A DNA stretch of 64,000 nucleotides from Ariolimax columbianus (Eukaryota; Mollusca; Gastropoda; Stylommatophora; Arionidae): NCBI GenBank assembly GCA_036924085.1, contig JAVGWX010000011.1, positions 14,598,818 through 14,662,817 of the forward strand. The letters are read 5' to 3'. The translations under genes and the position numbers were made by a program. The notes under the pieces were generated by a model. That model was not told the origin of the DNA, did no database searches, and worked only from the letters and a program-made list of their open reading frames with translations. Positions 1 to 11,204 of the stretch are shown here, one piece after another (within the stretch, counting starts at the first letter, position 1; each line of letters begins with the position of its first letter).

Positions 1-296
1 ATAGGGCCTTTTGAAGTCATCTTGGCAATTGTCAAAAGAAAGAAACTCGCTATGTACGGTCACATATCGAGATCAAATGGTCTTGCAAATACGATCCTCC
101 ACGGAAAGGTGTAAGGAAAATGACGAAGAGGCCGTCCCAAAGAGAGGTGGGAGGACAACATAAAAGAATGGACCAATCTCCGACCAGAAGAGTCACAGGC
201 AGCGGCCGCTGATAGAGAGGAGTTGCGAGGAGTTGTGAGGATGTCTTCGTGTGTGCCCCGACGACCTCACCGGTTACGGGATGACCTAACCTGATA
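1..296 (+). mobile_element. LINE C-terminal tail remnant (ACCTG-LINE copy 1)
   Basis: Reading the + strand gives a decayed end of a non-LTR retrotransposon polyprotein: motifs YGHISRSNGLANTILHGKV, then a stop, then RRGRPKERWEDNIKEW and a final RPHRLRDDLT-like end. This is the region after the reverse transcriptase domain in many animal LINEs. It is broken by stop codons near 113-121 and its 5' part lies outside the window. The same family recurs in the opposite orientation at 36936-37540, where the sequence around the GKV stop is almost identical. It ends at the ACCTAACCTG motif near 296. Confidence 0.8.
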
Positions 297-469
297 CTGT
301 CCAGTCACGTTAAGTTATGGTCTGTAACCCTATCGGGCCGGTTCAGTCCTAGAGTCGCCAAGTTTATATCTGCGTGGGTATTATTGTAAACGTATACCTG
401 GGGGTGGGAGTATGTATGTATGTATGCATGTATGTACATGGAGATGGCTGCAAGGGCGTTTCTTGCTTG

Positions 470-665
470 CTGTTGAATACCCACGATGGGTAACTTTACT
501 CTTTTTGTGCCCCCTAAAAATTGGGTTAAGTGGCGGGTTGCAGTACATTTCTTTACATCTCGAGCGTGCTGATGAAGGTGGAGTGGGATCCTCCAGGCTT
601 CCTCTGTGTGTTGCTCACTAATACAAGGATCCCGTCGATCCCCTACCCTGTTACCTGAACAAAGG
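470..665 (+). mobile_element. MCE body fragment (copy 1)
   Basis: This is a diverged copy of a roughly 230-bp conserved body seen at least seven times in the window. Landmarks are CCCACGATGGGTAACTTTAC at the start, GGCGGGTTGCAGTA, GAGCGTGCTGATGAAGGTGG and GATCCCGTCGATCCCCTACC. Unlike other copies it is not followed by the TGATCAGTATATTTT minisatellite, so it is truncated on its right side. It is non-coding as far as can be seen. Confidence 0.65.
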
Positions 666-1234
666 TATTCTGAAGAAAGGTGATAAAAGGAATGGAGCAG
701 AAAAGTTTGAGAATCACCGGTGAATATCCTTGATTGTCTGCACGAGAAACATACGAGAGGATTGTGTTAGAGAAACGAGAATAGGATCCCTGATACACGA
801 AAAGCTTACCTTAAGATACCACCAAATATGTGATATTAATTACCCCGATAGAGTAAAATAATCTCCAACTCGTCAAATTTCCCAAACCGCCATTCACACA
901 ACATGAGTTCTGAGTGTTGAGTAGTTCTAGGAACAATCAATCAATAAATCAATTAATCAATCAAAACAGTTCAGCTTCACATAAAACACAGAAACTAAAT
1001 AATTAAAAGTCAAGTTCCAGCAAATCTGACTAGCTTTGCATGGTTTTCTGATTGATAGTTTTGAAAGAAATCGAAACGTGGATTGGAATAACTTAGAACT
1101 TGTACAAAGATGTGTCTACCACTACATCCCCTACAACAACGCCTACTACGGACTGTCTCTACATGTTCCTAATTTACGCAGTTTTAAATTCAGGCGGTCA
1201 TACATACGCAATTATGTGTCCATACAATCAGTAT
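666..1234. other. Unique AT-rich sequence, no gene seen
   Basis: No recognisable coding motif or repeat is seen here, apart from a short AATC-type simple repeat near 935-965. Confidence 0.5.
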
Positions 1235-1578
1235 ACCAACATACAAAAACGTATACCAACATACACACAGGTATACCAACATTCACACAAGTATACCAAC
1301 ATTCATACAAGTATACCAACATTCACATAAGTATAATAACATACACAAGTATACCAACATACACACAGGTATACAAACATACACACAGGTATACCAACAT
1401 TCACACAAGTATACCAACATTCACACAAGTATACCAACATTCACACAAGTATACCAACATGCACACGCGTAAACCAACATACACACAGGCATACTAACAT
1501 TCACATAAGTATACCAACATACACAAGCGTATACCAACATACACAAGTATACCAACATTCATTCATGTATACCAACAT
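1235..1578. repeat. 20-bp minisatellite, left block
   Basis: Tandem copies of a 20-bp unit of the form AGTATACCAACATTCACACA, about 17 copies with point variants (GTATACCAACATACACACAG). Open frames across it are artefacts of the repeat. The array is interrupted at 1579 by a LINE and resumes at 2245. Confidence 0.9.
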
Positions 1579-2244
1579 AATAATAATAACTGTCCATTGT
1601 TGTCGATGAGGACCGCCGACATCATCCTTGTCACAAATTCCCCTGTTGGGTGTGGGTGCGCATGTGGCTGAACAGGCCAATGCGGGCACGAAAACATCTG
1701 CTACATATCGGTCACACGAGGTTTGTAGAAGGGGATGGTGTTCCCGCTGCTCGGGATTTCCGGGTCTCGCGTCTGCTCTGGGCTTTCACAACACGGTCGT
1801 CTTCGCCGGTAGCTACACCCGATTTGACTGCGCCTCTCCAGTCAGATCTGTTTTTGCGCAAGACATTCCCAGGTGTCGATGTCTGTCTGGCAACTTTTCT
1901 GTGAGTCCTTCAGACCGTCTTTAAAACGTTTCTTTGGGAGCCCTCTCTCTCGCCATCCCTCTCTCAGCTCGCCGTAGAGAAGCTTCTTTGGGAGCCGCTC
2001 GTCTGACATACGGACGAGGTGTCCGGCCCATCCAAGTCTGGCTTTTTCTAGCAGTACATGGATGCTGGGCATGTTAGCCCTCGAGAGAACCTCGATGTCA
2101 GTGACACGATCTTGCCATCGAATGTAGAATATTCGCCCCAGGCAACCTGTGTGGAAGTGGCTTAACCTCCTTGCATGTCCAGAGTATGCAGTCCAGCGTT
2201 CACAAGCGAATAGTAGGGCTGGAATGAATGTTGCACGGTAGACA
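1579..2244 (-). mobile_element. LINE C-terminal end with zinc finger, inserted in minisatellite
   Basis: On the - strand, coordinates falling from 2240 to 1842 encode a LINE region downstream of the reverse transcriptase: motifs LLFACERWTAY, RARLGWAGHLVRM-type and LPKKLLYGELREG. A stop at 1842 is followed, after further reading, by a C2H2 finger-like motif CSRCFRARIGLFSHMRTH near 1640-1690. This finger at the polyprotein end is typical of one widespread animal LINE group. The 3' end is a short (TAA)n tail at about 1579-1590. The element is 5' truncated and splits a 20-bp minisatellite, whose GTATACCAACAT motif flanks both sides. Confidence 0.8.
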
Positions 2245-3303
2245 AGCGTATACCAACATACACAAGTATACCAACATTCACATAAGTATACCAACATACA
2301 CAAACGTATACCAACATACACAAGTATACCAACATTCACACAAGTATACGAACATACACAAACGTATACAAACATACACACAAGTACACCAACAAACACA
2401 CAAGTATACCAACAAACAGACAAGTATACCAACAAACACACAAGTATACCAACATTTACACGTAAATCAACAAACGCAAGTATACCAACAAACACACAAG
2501 TAGACCAACATAAACACAAGTATACCAAGAAACACGCGAATACCAACAAACACAGAAGTATACAAACAAGCACAAGTATACCAACAAACACAAGTATGCC
2601 AACAAATACACAAGTATACCAACAAACACACAAGTATACCAACAAATACACAAGAATAACAACAAATACAAGTATACCAACAAACACCGAAGTTTACCAA
2701 CAAACACACAAGTATACCAACAAACATACAAGTATACCAACATTCACACAAGTATACGAACATACATAAACGTATACAAACATACACACAAGTATACCAA
2801 CAAACACACAAGTTTACCAACATTTACACGTAAATCAACAAACGCAAGTATACCAACAAACACACAAGTAGACCAACATAAACACAAGTATACCAACAAA
2901 CACGCGAATACCAACAAACACAGAAGTATACAAACAAGCACAAGTATACCAACAAACACAAGTATAACAACAAACACAAGTATACCAACAAATACACAAG
3001 TACACCAACAAACACACAAGTATAACAACAAACACAAGTATACCAACAAACACACAAGTATAACAACAAACACAAGTATACCAACAAATACACAAGTACA
3101 CCAACAAACACACAAGTATAACAACAAACACAAGTATACCAACAAATACACAAGTATACCAACAAATACACAAGTATAACAACAAAGACAAGTATACCAA
3201 CAAACACAGAAGTTTACCAACAAACAGACAAGTATACCAACAAACACACAAGTATACCAACAAACACACAAGTATACCAACAAACATATAAGTATACACA
3301 TAC
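2245..3303. repeat. 20-bp minisatellite, right block
   Basis: Continuation of the array at 1235-1578, about 1.06 kb. Units are mostly AGTATACCAACAAACACACA with frequent shortened variants lacking a few bases. The block to the left of the LINE is dominated by an ACATTCACACA variant, while this one is dominated by ACAAACACACA, so the two sides have diverged or homogenised separately. Long open frames on the - strand rich in VCWYTCVFVGIL are repeat artefacts. Confidence 0.9.
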
Positions 3304-3639
3304 AGTTTAGTTTAGTCCTACCGATTGTACAATTACGGCAAGAGGCAGAGGTCGTTGGAGATCGATTGCAGCCAAATTCGAATTGAATTCATTTTTAGTT
3401 ATGTCGATTGACAAATCAGTTTACTACGAAGCTCGACTGCAATGGATCTCCATTGTCCTCTGTCTCTGGTCCTGATGGTACAATCTGCCAGCTTGTCCCT
3501 GCCCATCTTGAGATGTTACCCTCCAACTTTTAGCATTACTTGCGGTATTATTTTCAGCAATGTGACTAATTATCATAACTAGTGAACTCTATAGTCGATC
3601 ATCGATTCTCTCATTTCTCCTAATCTATTCAAGATTTCC
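3304..3639. other. No gene seen
   Basis: Unique sequence without a convincing reading frame or repeat relationship. Confidence 0.4.
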
Positions 3640-3966
3640 TTATTTGTTTTATTTTCTCTCTAGCAGATGCGCGTCATTTTGTCTACATAACACACGTTTC
3701 AAACGAACTAATTCTCTTTTCCAAGTGTTTGCCTTTGTTAATGTTTCTTTAGCACACAAGACGAATGAACTGGTTTCTCTACTTAATTTGTGACTGACTT
3801 GCTTGAATGTCAATATATGACTCATGTTGGTGAAAACAGATTTGGCTATCCCTATTCTATTTCTGATTTCCATTTCCCGTCTCCAATTTTCCATTATTAT
3901 CTTTACAAGATAGGAGAGGCTCTTGACTGATTCCCGGATTTGACCGTCCATTTTTATAAACATGTG
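3640..3966 (-). mobile_element. LINE fragment after the reverse transcriptase active site
   Basis: A - strand open frame (3963 down to 3649) resembles the LINE segment just downstream of the catalytic motif. It reads MDGQIRESVKSLSYLVKII, then NRIGIAKSVFTNMSHIL, matching the known pattern of YLG..I..DG...EI..RI..AK..F..M..IL. The GAETW block expected next is not intact. It is a short 5'- and 3'-truncated piece, not a functional gene. It abuts the MITE at 3981. Confidence 0.6.
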
Positions 3967-3980
3967 TGTATTTATACATA

Positions 3981-4606
3981 GGAGGCGTGTTCAAATGAAA
4001 CCGGACCAAACTGCAAGAAGTAAACTTACGTGCGATGCGCATGATGACGTCACCTCTGGTGTAAACAGCCCATACCAACCGTCAAGTTTGCACAATTTCA
4101 ATATCCTCCGACTCACAGTTTCCTCAGCAGACCGTTGAAAACATGGCGGGTGTGATACGGAAAAGATCAGGAGTTGATCAGTGAACGGTGATACGGTTTC
4201 TAACAGATGAAGGGTGTAGACTAGTTGACATTCATCGCAGAATGGAGGCAATATATGGTGACAAAAAGTGTGTCGAAGACAACAAGATCTGAACAACACG
4301 ATGTTTAAAGAAGGACGTGAGTTGAAGCAACAATATACGCCTGCCCTGGTCTCGGACGTGAGTTAACGCAACAATATGCGCCTGCCCTGGTCTCGGTAGT
4401 GAGTTAACGCAACAATATGCGCCTGCCCTGGTCTCGAAAGATCTTACGTTAACTCACGTCCTTCTTTAAACACCGTTGGAGGATAATGAAATTTTGCAAA
4501 TTTGACGGTGGGTATGTGCTGTTTAAGCCAGAAGTGACGTCATTATGTGCATCGTACTTATGTTTACTTGTTGCAGTTAGGTCCGGTTTTATTTGAACAC
4601 GCCTCG
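3981..4606. mobile_element. Foldback mariner-like MITE with long terminal inverted repeats
   Basis: The ends are inverted repeats: GAGGCGTGTTCAAATGAAAC at 3982 pairs with the sequence ending GAACACGCCTC at 4605. Similarity continues for about 128 bp on each arm (3981-4110 against 4479-4606). TA dinucleotides flank it at 3979-3980 and 4607-4608, the Tc1/mariner target duplication. Inside, 4143-4290 on the + strand reads like a mariner transposase N-terminus (VIRFLTDEG, then VDIHRRMEAIYGDK), with a stop and no catalytic domain. It is therefore non-autonomous. Confidence 0.8.
4305..4440. repeat. 49-bp tandem repeat inside the MITE
   Basis: About three copies of a unit with CGTGAGTTAACGCAACAATA and CGCCTGCCCTGGTCTCG. 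The flanking GTTTAAAGAAGGACGTGAGTT (4303) reappears inverted at about 4441-4470, so the array sits at the hinge of the foldback structure. Confidence 0.8.
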
Positions 4607-4608
4607 TA

Positions 4609-4950
4609 CATACAAGTCTACTTGAATGACATAATTGCATCCCAACATTCGTGATTACACATAGTTACTTATACGTCACACAAACTTTTTCAGATGTCGC
4701 AACAAATAGGTACTGAGAAATCAATCATTAGGATAATCCAGAACATATGTAGACATCGAGAGGCAATCATTTAAACAAACAGATCATGTTTCAATAAGCC
4801 AGAATGCGCGATAAGGATGATTGTTACCACAAAATCTATGAAACGATGACGACATAAAATGGTGTTCATAGTTGCAATAGGGGTGTCCAAGTTAATGGAA
4901 GTTAATGTCATCCTAAGAGGAAGCGAGCGATCAAGACTCACTTTTACATC
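4609..4950. other. No gene seen
   Basis: Unique AT-rich sequence, with no repeat or coding signal that I can support. Confidence 0.4.
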
Positions 4951-5040
4951 TCAAACACCTTTACATTTCAGACACCTTTACATCTCAGACACCTTTACAT
5001 CTCAGAAACCTTTACATCTCAGACACCTTTACATATCAGA
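4951..5040. repeat. 17-bp tandem repeat
   Basis: Five or so copies of the 17-bp unit CAGACACCTTTACATCT. It lies just before the 67-bp LINE-tail array. Confidence 0.8.
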
Positions 5041-5103
5041 CGTGCAGAGACATCAAAGCACGAGCTTTTTGTGAAATGAGAGATACAGAGGACAACGTCA
5101 AAT

Positions 5104-5371
5104 TGAGAGGCATACTCAGAAAACATCACAACCAGTCCTAGGACTGACCAACCAGAGCATTGGATCAAACAGAGAGACATGATCAGACAACCTTACAACC
5201 AGTCTCAGAAATGATCAACCAGAGGATAGGTTCAAATGGAACGACATGCTCAGACAACCTTACAACCAGTCTCAGAACTGATCAACCAGAGGATAGGGTC
5301 AAATAGAGAGACATGCTCAGACAACCTTACAACCAGTCTCAGGACTGATCAACAAGAGGATTACTCGTACC
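5104..5371 (+). repeat. 67-bp array related to a LINE 3' end (array 1)
   Basis: Four copies of a 67-bp unit containing AGAGACATGATCAGACAACC, CAACCAGTCTCAG and GATCAACCAGAGGATAGG. The same unit in the opposite orientation makes the array at 20081-21080, where it runs straight into a LINE coding end. In + orientation each unit carries the codons of the LINE C-terminus WRDMxRQPYNQ. The GAGGATAGG..AAAT variant here is closer to the LINE coding sequence than most units of the larger array. Confidence 0.85.
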
Positions 5372-5829
5372 CACATACACAATCTTTTCCACTCCTCCCC
5401 CATACACATAAACTAACATATTTCCATTCCTTGTCATTGCAATATTTAATGAATCCCTCTTAAAACCCTCACACGCAATTGCATAATACAAACAAGCTCA
5501 CGCACTTAGATAATACAAACAACCCCTAACACACATCCTCACAAAAAACACAAGCATTAGTACACCTACATTCGGGCTTAAACACATTGTGCCCACGTAG
5601 CACAATATTGGTACACAACATATAAGCTATAGAACAGCTGTAACCTCTTAGCATGTCGTGATAGACCAACTGAGCAAGGTTGTGCATGTAACTATCAACT
5701 TGGCCATGTAACACCACTGTTAACGAAACTATTGCTGTACACAATCGGAATCAGACCTACTGTAAGGGGTCGACTGGAAAAAAGGTTTTATGCTTCACTT
5801 GAAACAAAAAAGGTAAACGCGAGGTCCAC
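5372..5829. other. No gene seen
   Basis: CA-rich unique sequence. Short open frames lack any recognisable motif. Confidence 0.4.
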
Positions 5830-5887
<58 letters not shown>

Positions 5888-5978
5888 CAGCAAGAAGAAG
5901 ACGAAGAAGAAGAAGACGAAGAAGGAGAAGAAGAAGAAGAAGAAGAAGAAGACGAAGACGAAGAAGGAGTAGCTGCAA
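5830..5978. repeat. (AAT)n followed by (GAA)n microsatellites
   Basis: AAT repeats from about 5832 to 5886 run into GAAGAAGACGAAGAAG-type repeats to about 5975. Poly-N, poly-E, poly-Y and poly-L frames here are artefacts. Confidence 0.95.
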
Positions 5979-6124
5979 CAATGAAATTGCCATAAAGGTG
6001 TCAGAAGAAGAATGGCTACGGCATCACAGAGGATAACTAAAATGAGAAACTTACGACAGGACAATAACAAAATTTTTATTTTTTTTTATTTATGCAGATC
6101 TTGAAGACTTGCATTTTCTCGTTG

Positions 6125-6590
6125 GAAAGTACGGATCCGATACATGACCAGCCACACAGACATTATAGGCAAAGTACCTAAGTGAGACATGATCAGTCAT
6201 ACAGACATTAAAGGCAAAGTACCTACCTGAGACATGACCAGCCACACAGACATTAAAGGCAAAGTACCTAAGTGAGACATGATCAGTCATACAGACATTA
6301 AAGGCAAAGTACCTACCTGAGACATGAGCAGCTACACAGACATGAAAGGCAAAGTACCTAACCGAGACAGGACCAGCAACACAGACATTAAAGGCAAAGT
6401 ACCTAACCGAGACATGCCCAGCCACACAGACATTAAAGGCAAAGTACTGATCCGAGATATGACCAACCACACAGACATTAAAGGCAAAGTACCTAACCGA
6501 GACATGACCAGCTACACATACATTAAAGGCAAAGTTCGGATCCGAGACATGACGAGTCACACAGACATTAAAGGAAGAAGTTGGAACCCT
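6125..6590. repeat. 45-bp minisatellite
   Basis: About ten copies of a 45-bp unit including GACATGACCAGCCACACAGA and CATTAAAGGCAAAGTACCTA. Because 45 is a multiple of three, both strands carry long repetitive open frames (up to 202 codons on the -), but there is no start context, splice evidence or family similarity to support expression. Variants alternate ACCTAAGTGA, ACCTACCTGA and ACCTAACCGA, hinting at a two-unit higher-order pattern on the left side. Confidence 0.9.
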
Positions 6591-6599
6591 TCTAGCTAA

Positions 6600-8492
6600 A
6601 GGGCTAAAAAAACCGCTAAAAATACTAAGGATAACTAAAAAGCAAATTACAGCAAACCTAAAAGAGTTGGATATAAAACAAAATTGACTAATAAACAATA
6701 CTAGTCTAGGAAACTAAAATACTTTGGTCACAATGGTCTTGAAAAATTATACTGGAACATATAGTTTCTGGCAAGGGAGGCAGACGCAGGCCGAGGACAC
6801 ATAACATTAAAGAGGATCTGAGGATGACCAGAACAGCCAAAGATTCAGTCATACAAATCATCTGTTATGAGAGCGATGATTTGCAACGGACTCGATGCAC
6901 GACTAGTAATAATAACAATAAAAATAATAACAATAATAGTTACTTATTTCAATGCAAGATGGCGAGAGTATTACACTTGTGTTGTGTGTGATATGTGATC
7001 ACATATGGCTGTAAAGTGCCATCCTGGCACAGCGGACACTACCGAACTTGTGGGAGACATTAGTGGATTTGGTAGGTGGCATGTTTCACAATATGTGCTT
7101 TAGAGTATTATGCTTTTTCTGAGCATCGGTGATTAAGTTCGGCTCAGTGATCTGAGCACCTTGTGCGATGGTTGTGCGTTAGGAGACGTGTTCATGTGCA
7201 AGCGTCTCCCAGAAAGTGCTGTCAGTGCTAAAACTGTTCAGATGCACTTTGATTGAGTCTTTATGGCATTAGTTCTGTTCCCCCTAAACCGACCCCCACA
7301 TTCCCTCCCCCACCCACCTGCACATTCTAAGCTCACAGTGCGACAGCTGGTTGGACGCGGTTACATTGCACTCAAGCAACACAAGCAGTTCATATGATTT
7401 GGTTATTTGCAGCAGTTTATAAATATCTGAGAGTCGTAATCTGTTATTTAAGGAGTTGGGGACATTAACTTGTCAAGTTTTCCTGCAGAAACAATTGTCG
7501 TTGAAACAGTTGAATTTACTGACATATCAGCTATAGACTGTCCATTTATCACATACTTACAGAAGAGTGGCAGCCGCAGCACCCCAGCACTATATAATTT
7601 TATCTTTGTGGCAATACTGATAAATTATCGGCCCCATACGCACATTTGCAAGGAGCTAGCCTATAATTCCCCATATCCAACAAGCAGGTTGCAGTATCTC
7701 ACGTACCACAAGATAAACAGTGATCATAGATCGATAATTTTGTTCTTCCAGCTAGTCTTGTATTACCACAAACTCTCTATCCCTATCGTGTTATTCTCTC
7801 TTCCACCCATCCTCGTCTGTCAGTAGCAGAAATGGTCGGCACTGGATGACACACCGAATAATAGTGCACTGTCGTTTATCCGATTTTGGTCAACACGGGG
7901 ATGGAAAACAAACATAAATCATCTCTCCTCATTTCTCAATGCAAAGCTGGGAACACGTTGCTTAGATTCGTGTGTTTATTTTACATTTGAGCTGGGTTTT
8001 TTCTGGAAACTAGCGTTAAAAGACGCTCATTTAAACTGTGAAAATATCTTGTCACTGTCTGTGATACCTTTCCGTGTATATTGTGTTACATGACATATTT
8101 GTTACTGCACTGTTTGATTTCCGGAAACCTCTAATATCAACTTTCATCATGTAAGTATTTGTATTTGTGAGGACATTCATCTCTTTAGTCGTTCGCCTTC
8201 AAATGTTGAATGTATAACTCTAATAAAGACAACTGTCAGATCAAAGTTACGTAAATCGCTAAACAGTTTCTCATGAAGCGAAGCAGGATGTTGTCAATCG
8301 ATATTTCTTTCGCCGTTGGATGTTGCGTGGGTCTGTGACATTTGATCAGCTGTTATTGAGCATGGGACAAAGCTAGTCCATCCAGCAGAATCTTTAAGCA
8401 ATACAAATCTCAACAGATATTTGCAGGTTAACGATTGCTGGTTTAGATTGTATTTATTGAGGACATGCTTCACGAAGAGCTGAAAAGAGATC
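6600..8492. other. Unique sequence without recognised gene
   Basis: About 1.9 kb with no identifiable repeat or protein motif except a short AAT/AAC simple stretch near 6906-6945. A 118-codon open frame at 7470-7826 has no recognisable domain and no clear splice signals. Confidence 0.45.
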
Positions 8493-8524
<32 letters not shown>

Positions 8525-8526
8525 TG
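8493..8526. repeat. (GATT)n microsatellite
   Basis: About eight copies of GATT with one GGTT variant. Confidence 0.9.
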
Positions 8527-8639
8527 AGGCTTTGGTAACAAACGAGTGGAATGTGACGACTTCTTGCCTGACTTATTCCATTACGCTCCGATCACAAGAC
8601 ATGGCTGAAATTGAATCTTTCCACATATTCCAATTTTTG

Positions 8640-8890
8640 ATCATCTTTTTTAGCTAAACTATTAAGTCTCAAGCAGCCTAGACCTCATCTTCTACTGGTC
8701 TTTCCCATGCATTTTTAGCTTTCACATTCGTTACCTCCCCTGTGTGATTTGATCCATCGAAAGTTTATTATCGTGTTAGCCATCTTTCTGAGGGTGCGTC
8801 CTACCCATTCTCTACTTGCTCTTCTTAATTTCCAGCCGTAGTTGTTATGTTCTGCTGCTGGTCTCAAATGTGTGTTTGTTTTACCTCTGG
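8640..8890 (-). mobile_element. LINE C-terminal tail remnant
   Basis: On the - strand the sequence reads RRASREWVGRTLRKMANTI, then an INFRWIKSHRGGNECES stretch and finally NSLAKK. This follows the order of the post-RT region of a LINE group whose tails read as a WIGR-LRK motif, a WNP-G-RGRP motif and an RRT-E motif. The motifs are heavily eroded and stops are present, so the call rests on motif order rather than strong identity. Confidence 0.5.
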
Positions 8891-9104
8891 GCATCTAATA
8901 TATGATCATTGGCTCTTTCTGTCTTGTCAGACGATAATAATTGTGCTTTGAAAAAAGGGATGTAACTATAGTGCATGGCGAAAACGAACGTGACCAATCA
9001 CAGCAGAGAAGCGTCTTCTACAGTGTGTGCAAGGAAAATCAGGACCGTTTGCGAGTCCCGAGTTTTTAGTTGATTGTAATCAGTATGTCTTGTCTGTATT
9101 CCAT

Positions 9105-9330
9105 GCTTAATCCTACCCGATCCATGCCGTCCTGTTCCCATGATTCCAAATTGATGCCGCATCATTCATATCGCGTTTGCATAGATCCTTGCACCGAAGA
9201 AGTTGCCACCTCTGAGACCTTTCTCGCACTGTAATTTCCCATAGAAAAGATCCTTTAGTATCCTGCCATCCTCCATCCCTCGACTGTGTCCCAGCCATCG
9301 TAGCATTCGAAGACTAAGCATAGAAAAGAC
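9105..9330 (-). mobile_element. LINE C-terminal tail remnant
   Basis: The - strand reads MEDGR-type, then KDLCKRDMN and a tryptophan-rich end (SIWNHG). This resembles the LINE tail pattern GH-RM-DGRIPK-LLYGEL followed by RFKDVCKRD. The reading frame is broken between the two motifs. It is about 220 bp with no intact ends. Confidence 0.5.
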
Positions 9331-9439
9331 CGTTACAAAGGCAGTACATCTAATACACGATAGGACAAAATATAGGCTTTTGAAATGTATACATACAGAA
9401 CAATAGATTTCGGAAGGAAGAGCAAACTAATAAAGAAGT

Positions 9440-9665
9440 CAAGGGGGATTAGGAATGGGAAAGAAAATTCTGAAAGACAAGCAAATTAGGCAAATCAAAT
9501 GTTTTGGGCATATGAAGAGACACGATTTACTGCTGAAGACAATATTGTGGTGGAGGGGAGGGGGAGGCGTTGAAGGCGCACGGACAAGATGTGGACAGGG
9601 ATATAAGTGGGAGAGCAACCTCAATAGATGGACTTATAGTGTGACGAAGAACAGCTTACTGTAGA
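9440..9665 (+). mobile_element. LINE C-terminal tail remnant
   Basis: The + strand frame reads IRQIKCFGHMKRHDLLLKTIL followed by a glycine/arginine-rich stretch, the usual order of a LINE tail (WFGH-R, then RGRPR..W). A related piece lies at 10050-10130, sharing CAGGGATATA and CAATAGATGGACTTATA-like sequence, so these may be parts of one broken copy or a local duplication. Confidence 0.55.
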
Positions 9666-9984
9666 TACAGGCCTTCTGACTCACGGGGAAATCCTTTTAA
9701 AACGTCCCATTCCACGGCTGACTAAATGACGGAACTTGCATGTATCAACTATCAATGCAACTATAATAGCGTGTTCGGGAAACAAAAATGAATACACAGT
9801 TGGTTTCAGGGCAGGATTCTGTGAAAGCATCACTCTCAGCAGTGATTTGTTGTGATTTTTACGATCAATTTGTTGTTGTTGTTTTTTTCTCTGTGGAGTG
9901 CTTGGATTGATTATAAACCTTGGCACAATATTAGTGTCGATATGTCGTTGCAAGAGGTTTTTTTCCGGTGAGTCAAACGGCCTA

Positions 9985-10245
9985 TCTAAAGTAAGCCATG
10001 GCCGGAGTGTACTGTCAAGGCATGAAACAGCATGCTGGAAGTTCATTGCAGATTGGGAACAGATGGGCAAGATGTAAACAGGGATATACGTGGAAGAGCA
10101 GCATCAATAGATGGACTAATATACTGTGCCGCAGTGTACCGTCAAGGCACGAAACAGCATGCTGAAAGTTCCTTACAGAAAGCCTTGACGCGGAGACGAC
10201 ACTTGGCTGCAGCATCCTCTTGTGCAAAATATCTGACGTAGATAT
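9985..10245 (+). mobile_element. Second LINE-tail piece with internal duplication
   Basis: Contains sequence related to 9585-9640 and an internal duplication: GTCAAGGCATGAAACAGCAT at about 10013 recurs as GTCAAGGCACGAAACAGCAT at about 10140. The coding signal is weak (SIDGLIYCAA, then RRRHLA). Confidence 0.4.
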
Positions 10246-10494
10246 CAGTGAAGTCTGTATGTTATTGCATGTTTACATGGGGTTTTTATTTGTGTGGTTC
10301 GTCTTGGTTCATGAGGCAGAGTACCCTGTACTGTATTTTGTGATTGACGGCCCAGTGTATCCGACTTGAGTAGGAATGTGTAAGGGACACATCTCCCATA
10401 GGGTTACGACCTTACCGATTCATGAATCTGACCTTCGTCAGTTCAAATATCACTTTTTTCTTCTTCCTCTTCATCGTTGGCTCTGAAAATGATA

Positions 10495-10790
10495 TGTTAT
10501 TACTCTGCGTCGTAGTTTACAGCGAGGCTGTGATGCACCTTGCAGGGATTGAATTTACCTGATCTCTTCCCCCGTTTCTTCTCCCAGCCTGGCTTCAAGA
10601 ATAAGCCTGTTCCCAGGGCCACCACTTGGAGGCGGACTAGCGTCTGGGACACTGGTTTGCTGATGCTGACGCAACCAGTCAGATATGAGTCACTGACGGC
10701 TGTCACTTCAATCACTGCGTCTTGTACCCTGGTCCCGTTTTCGACACTGATAACACAAAAAGTAGTCCGTGTAAACGGTTGATTCTGTTT
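10495..10790. mobile_element. B-type interspersed repeat (long variant)
   Basis: Shares landmarks with other B-type copies: TCGTAGTTTACAGCGAGGCTG at the left and AGTCAGATATGAGTCACTGACGG with CACTTCAATCACTGCGTC at the right. Related copies lie at 23150-23310, 26680-26830, 42330-42510, 47320-47580 and 62800-63060. No coding function is evident. Confidence 0.55.
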
Positions 10791-11034
10791 GTATTGTCTC
10801 CCTTGACAGAGACCGTTTCGCAAACGTGGCTTTCTTTCCTTCAAACGTTAGAGTTCTCCTGTGACGGTCTTTGCCTTTAATCCGTCTTGCTTTTGATCGA
10901 TTTTTCACTTCACTACTCCTGCCGATGATTCTGACATGTTTATAATTACCTTCGTTTTTCCAATGCTCGTTATGCGAGTGTTTATGGTATAAGTCCCTTC
11001 ATATTTCTACATTGAGCTCAGTACAAAACCTATT

Positions 11035-11058
11035 ATTACTATTATTATTATTACTATA

Positions 11059-11105
<47 letters not shown>
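11035..11105. repeat. (TTA)n microsatellite
   Basis: TTA/ATT trinucleotide tract of about 70 bp with two small interruptions. Confidence 0.95.
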
Positions 11106-11204
11106 GAGACCTTTGAAACATCGGTATTCGAAAGACTTGGACGAGTTTTATTGAAAAATAGGAAAACCAATAGTGAAGTTCTGGAAATGTTCTAGGTGGA
11201 ACAG

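Noticed and set aside
1842..3301. Long cysteine- and tyrosine-rich open frames on the - strand
   Set aside because: They are read-through of a 20-bp minisatellite lacking stops on that strand. The real signal at 1842-2240 is a LINE tail.
6090..6698. 202-codon repetitive - strand frame
   Set aside because: The 45-bp period explains it, and a complementary open frame exists on the + strand of the same array.
7470..7826. 118-codon open frame
   Set aside because: No recognisable motif, mixed hydrophobic composition, no splice context and no partner exons.
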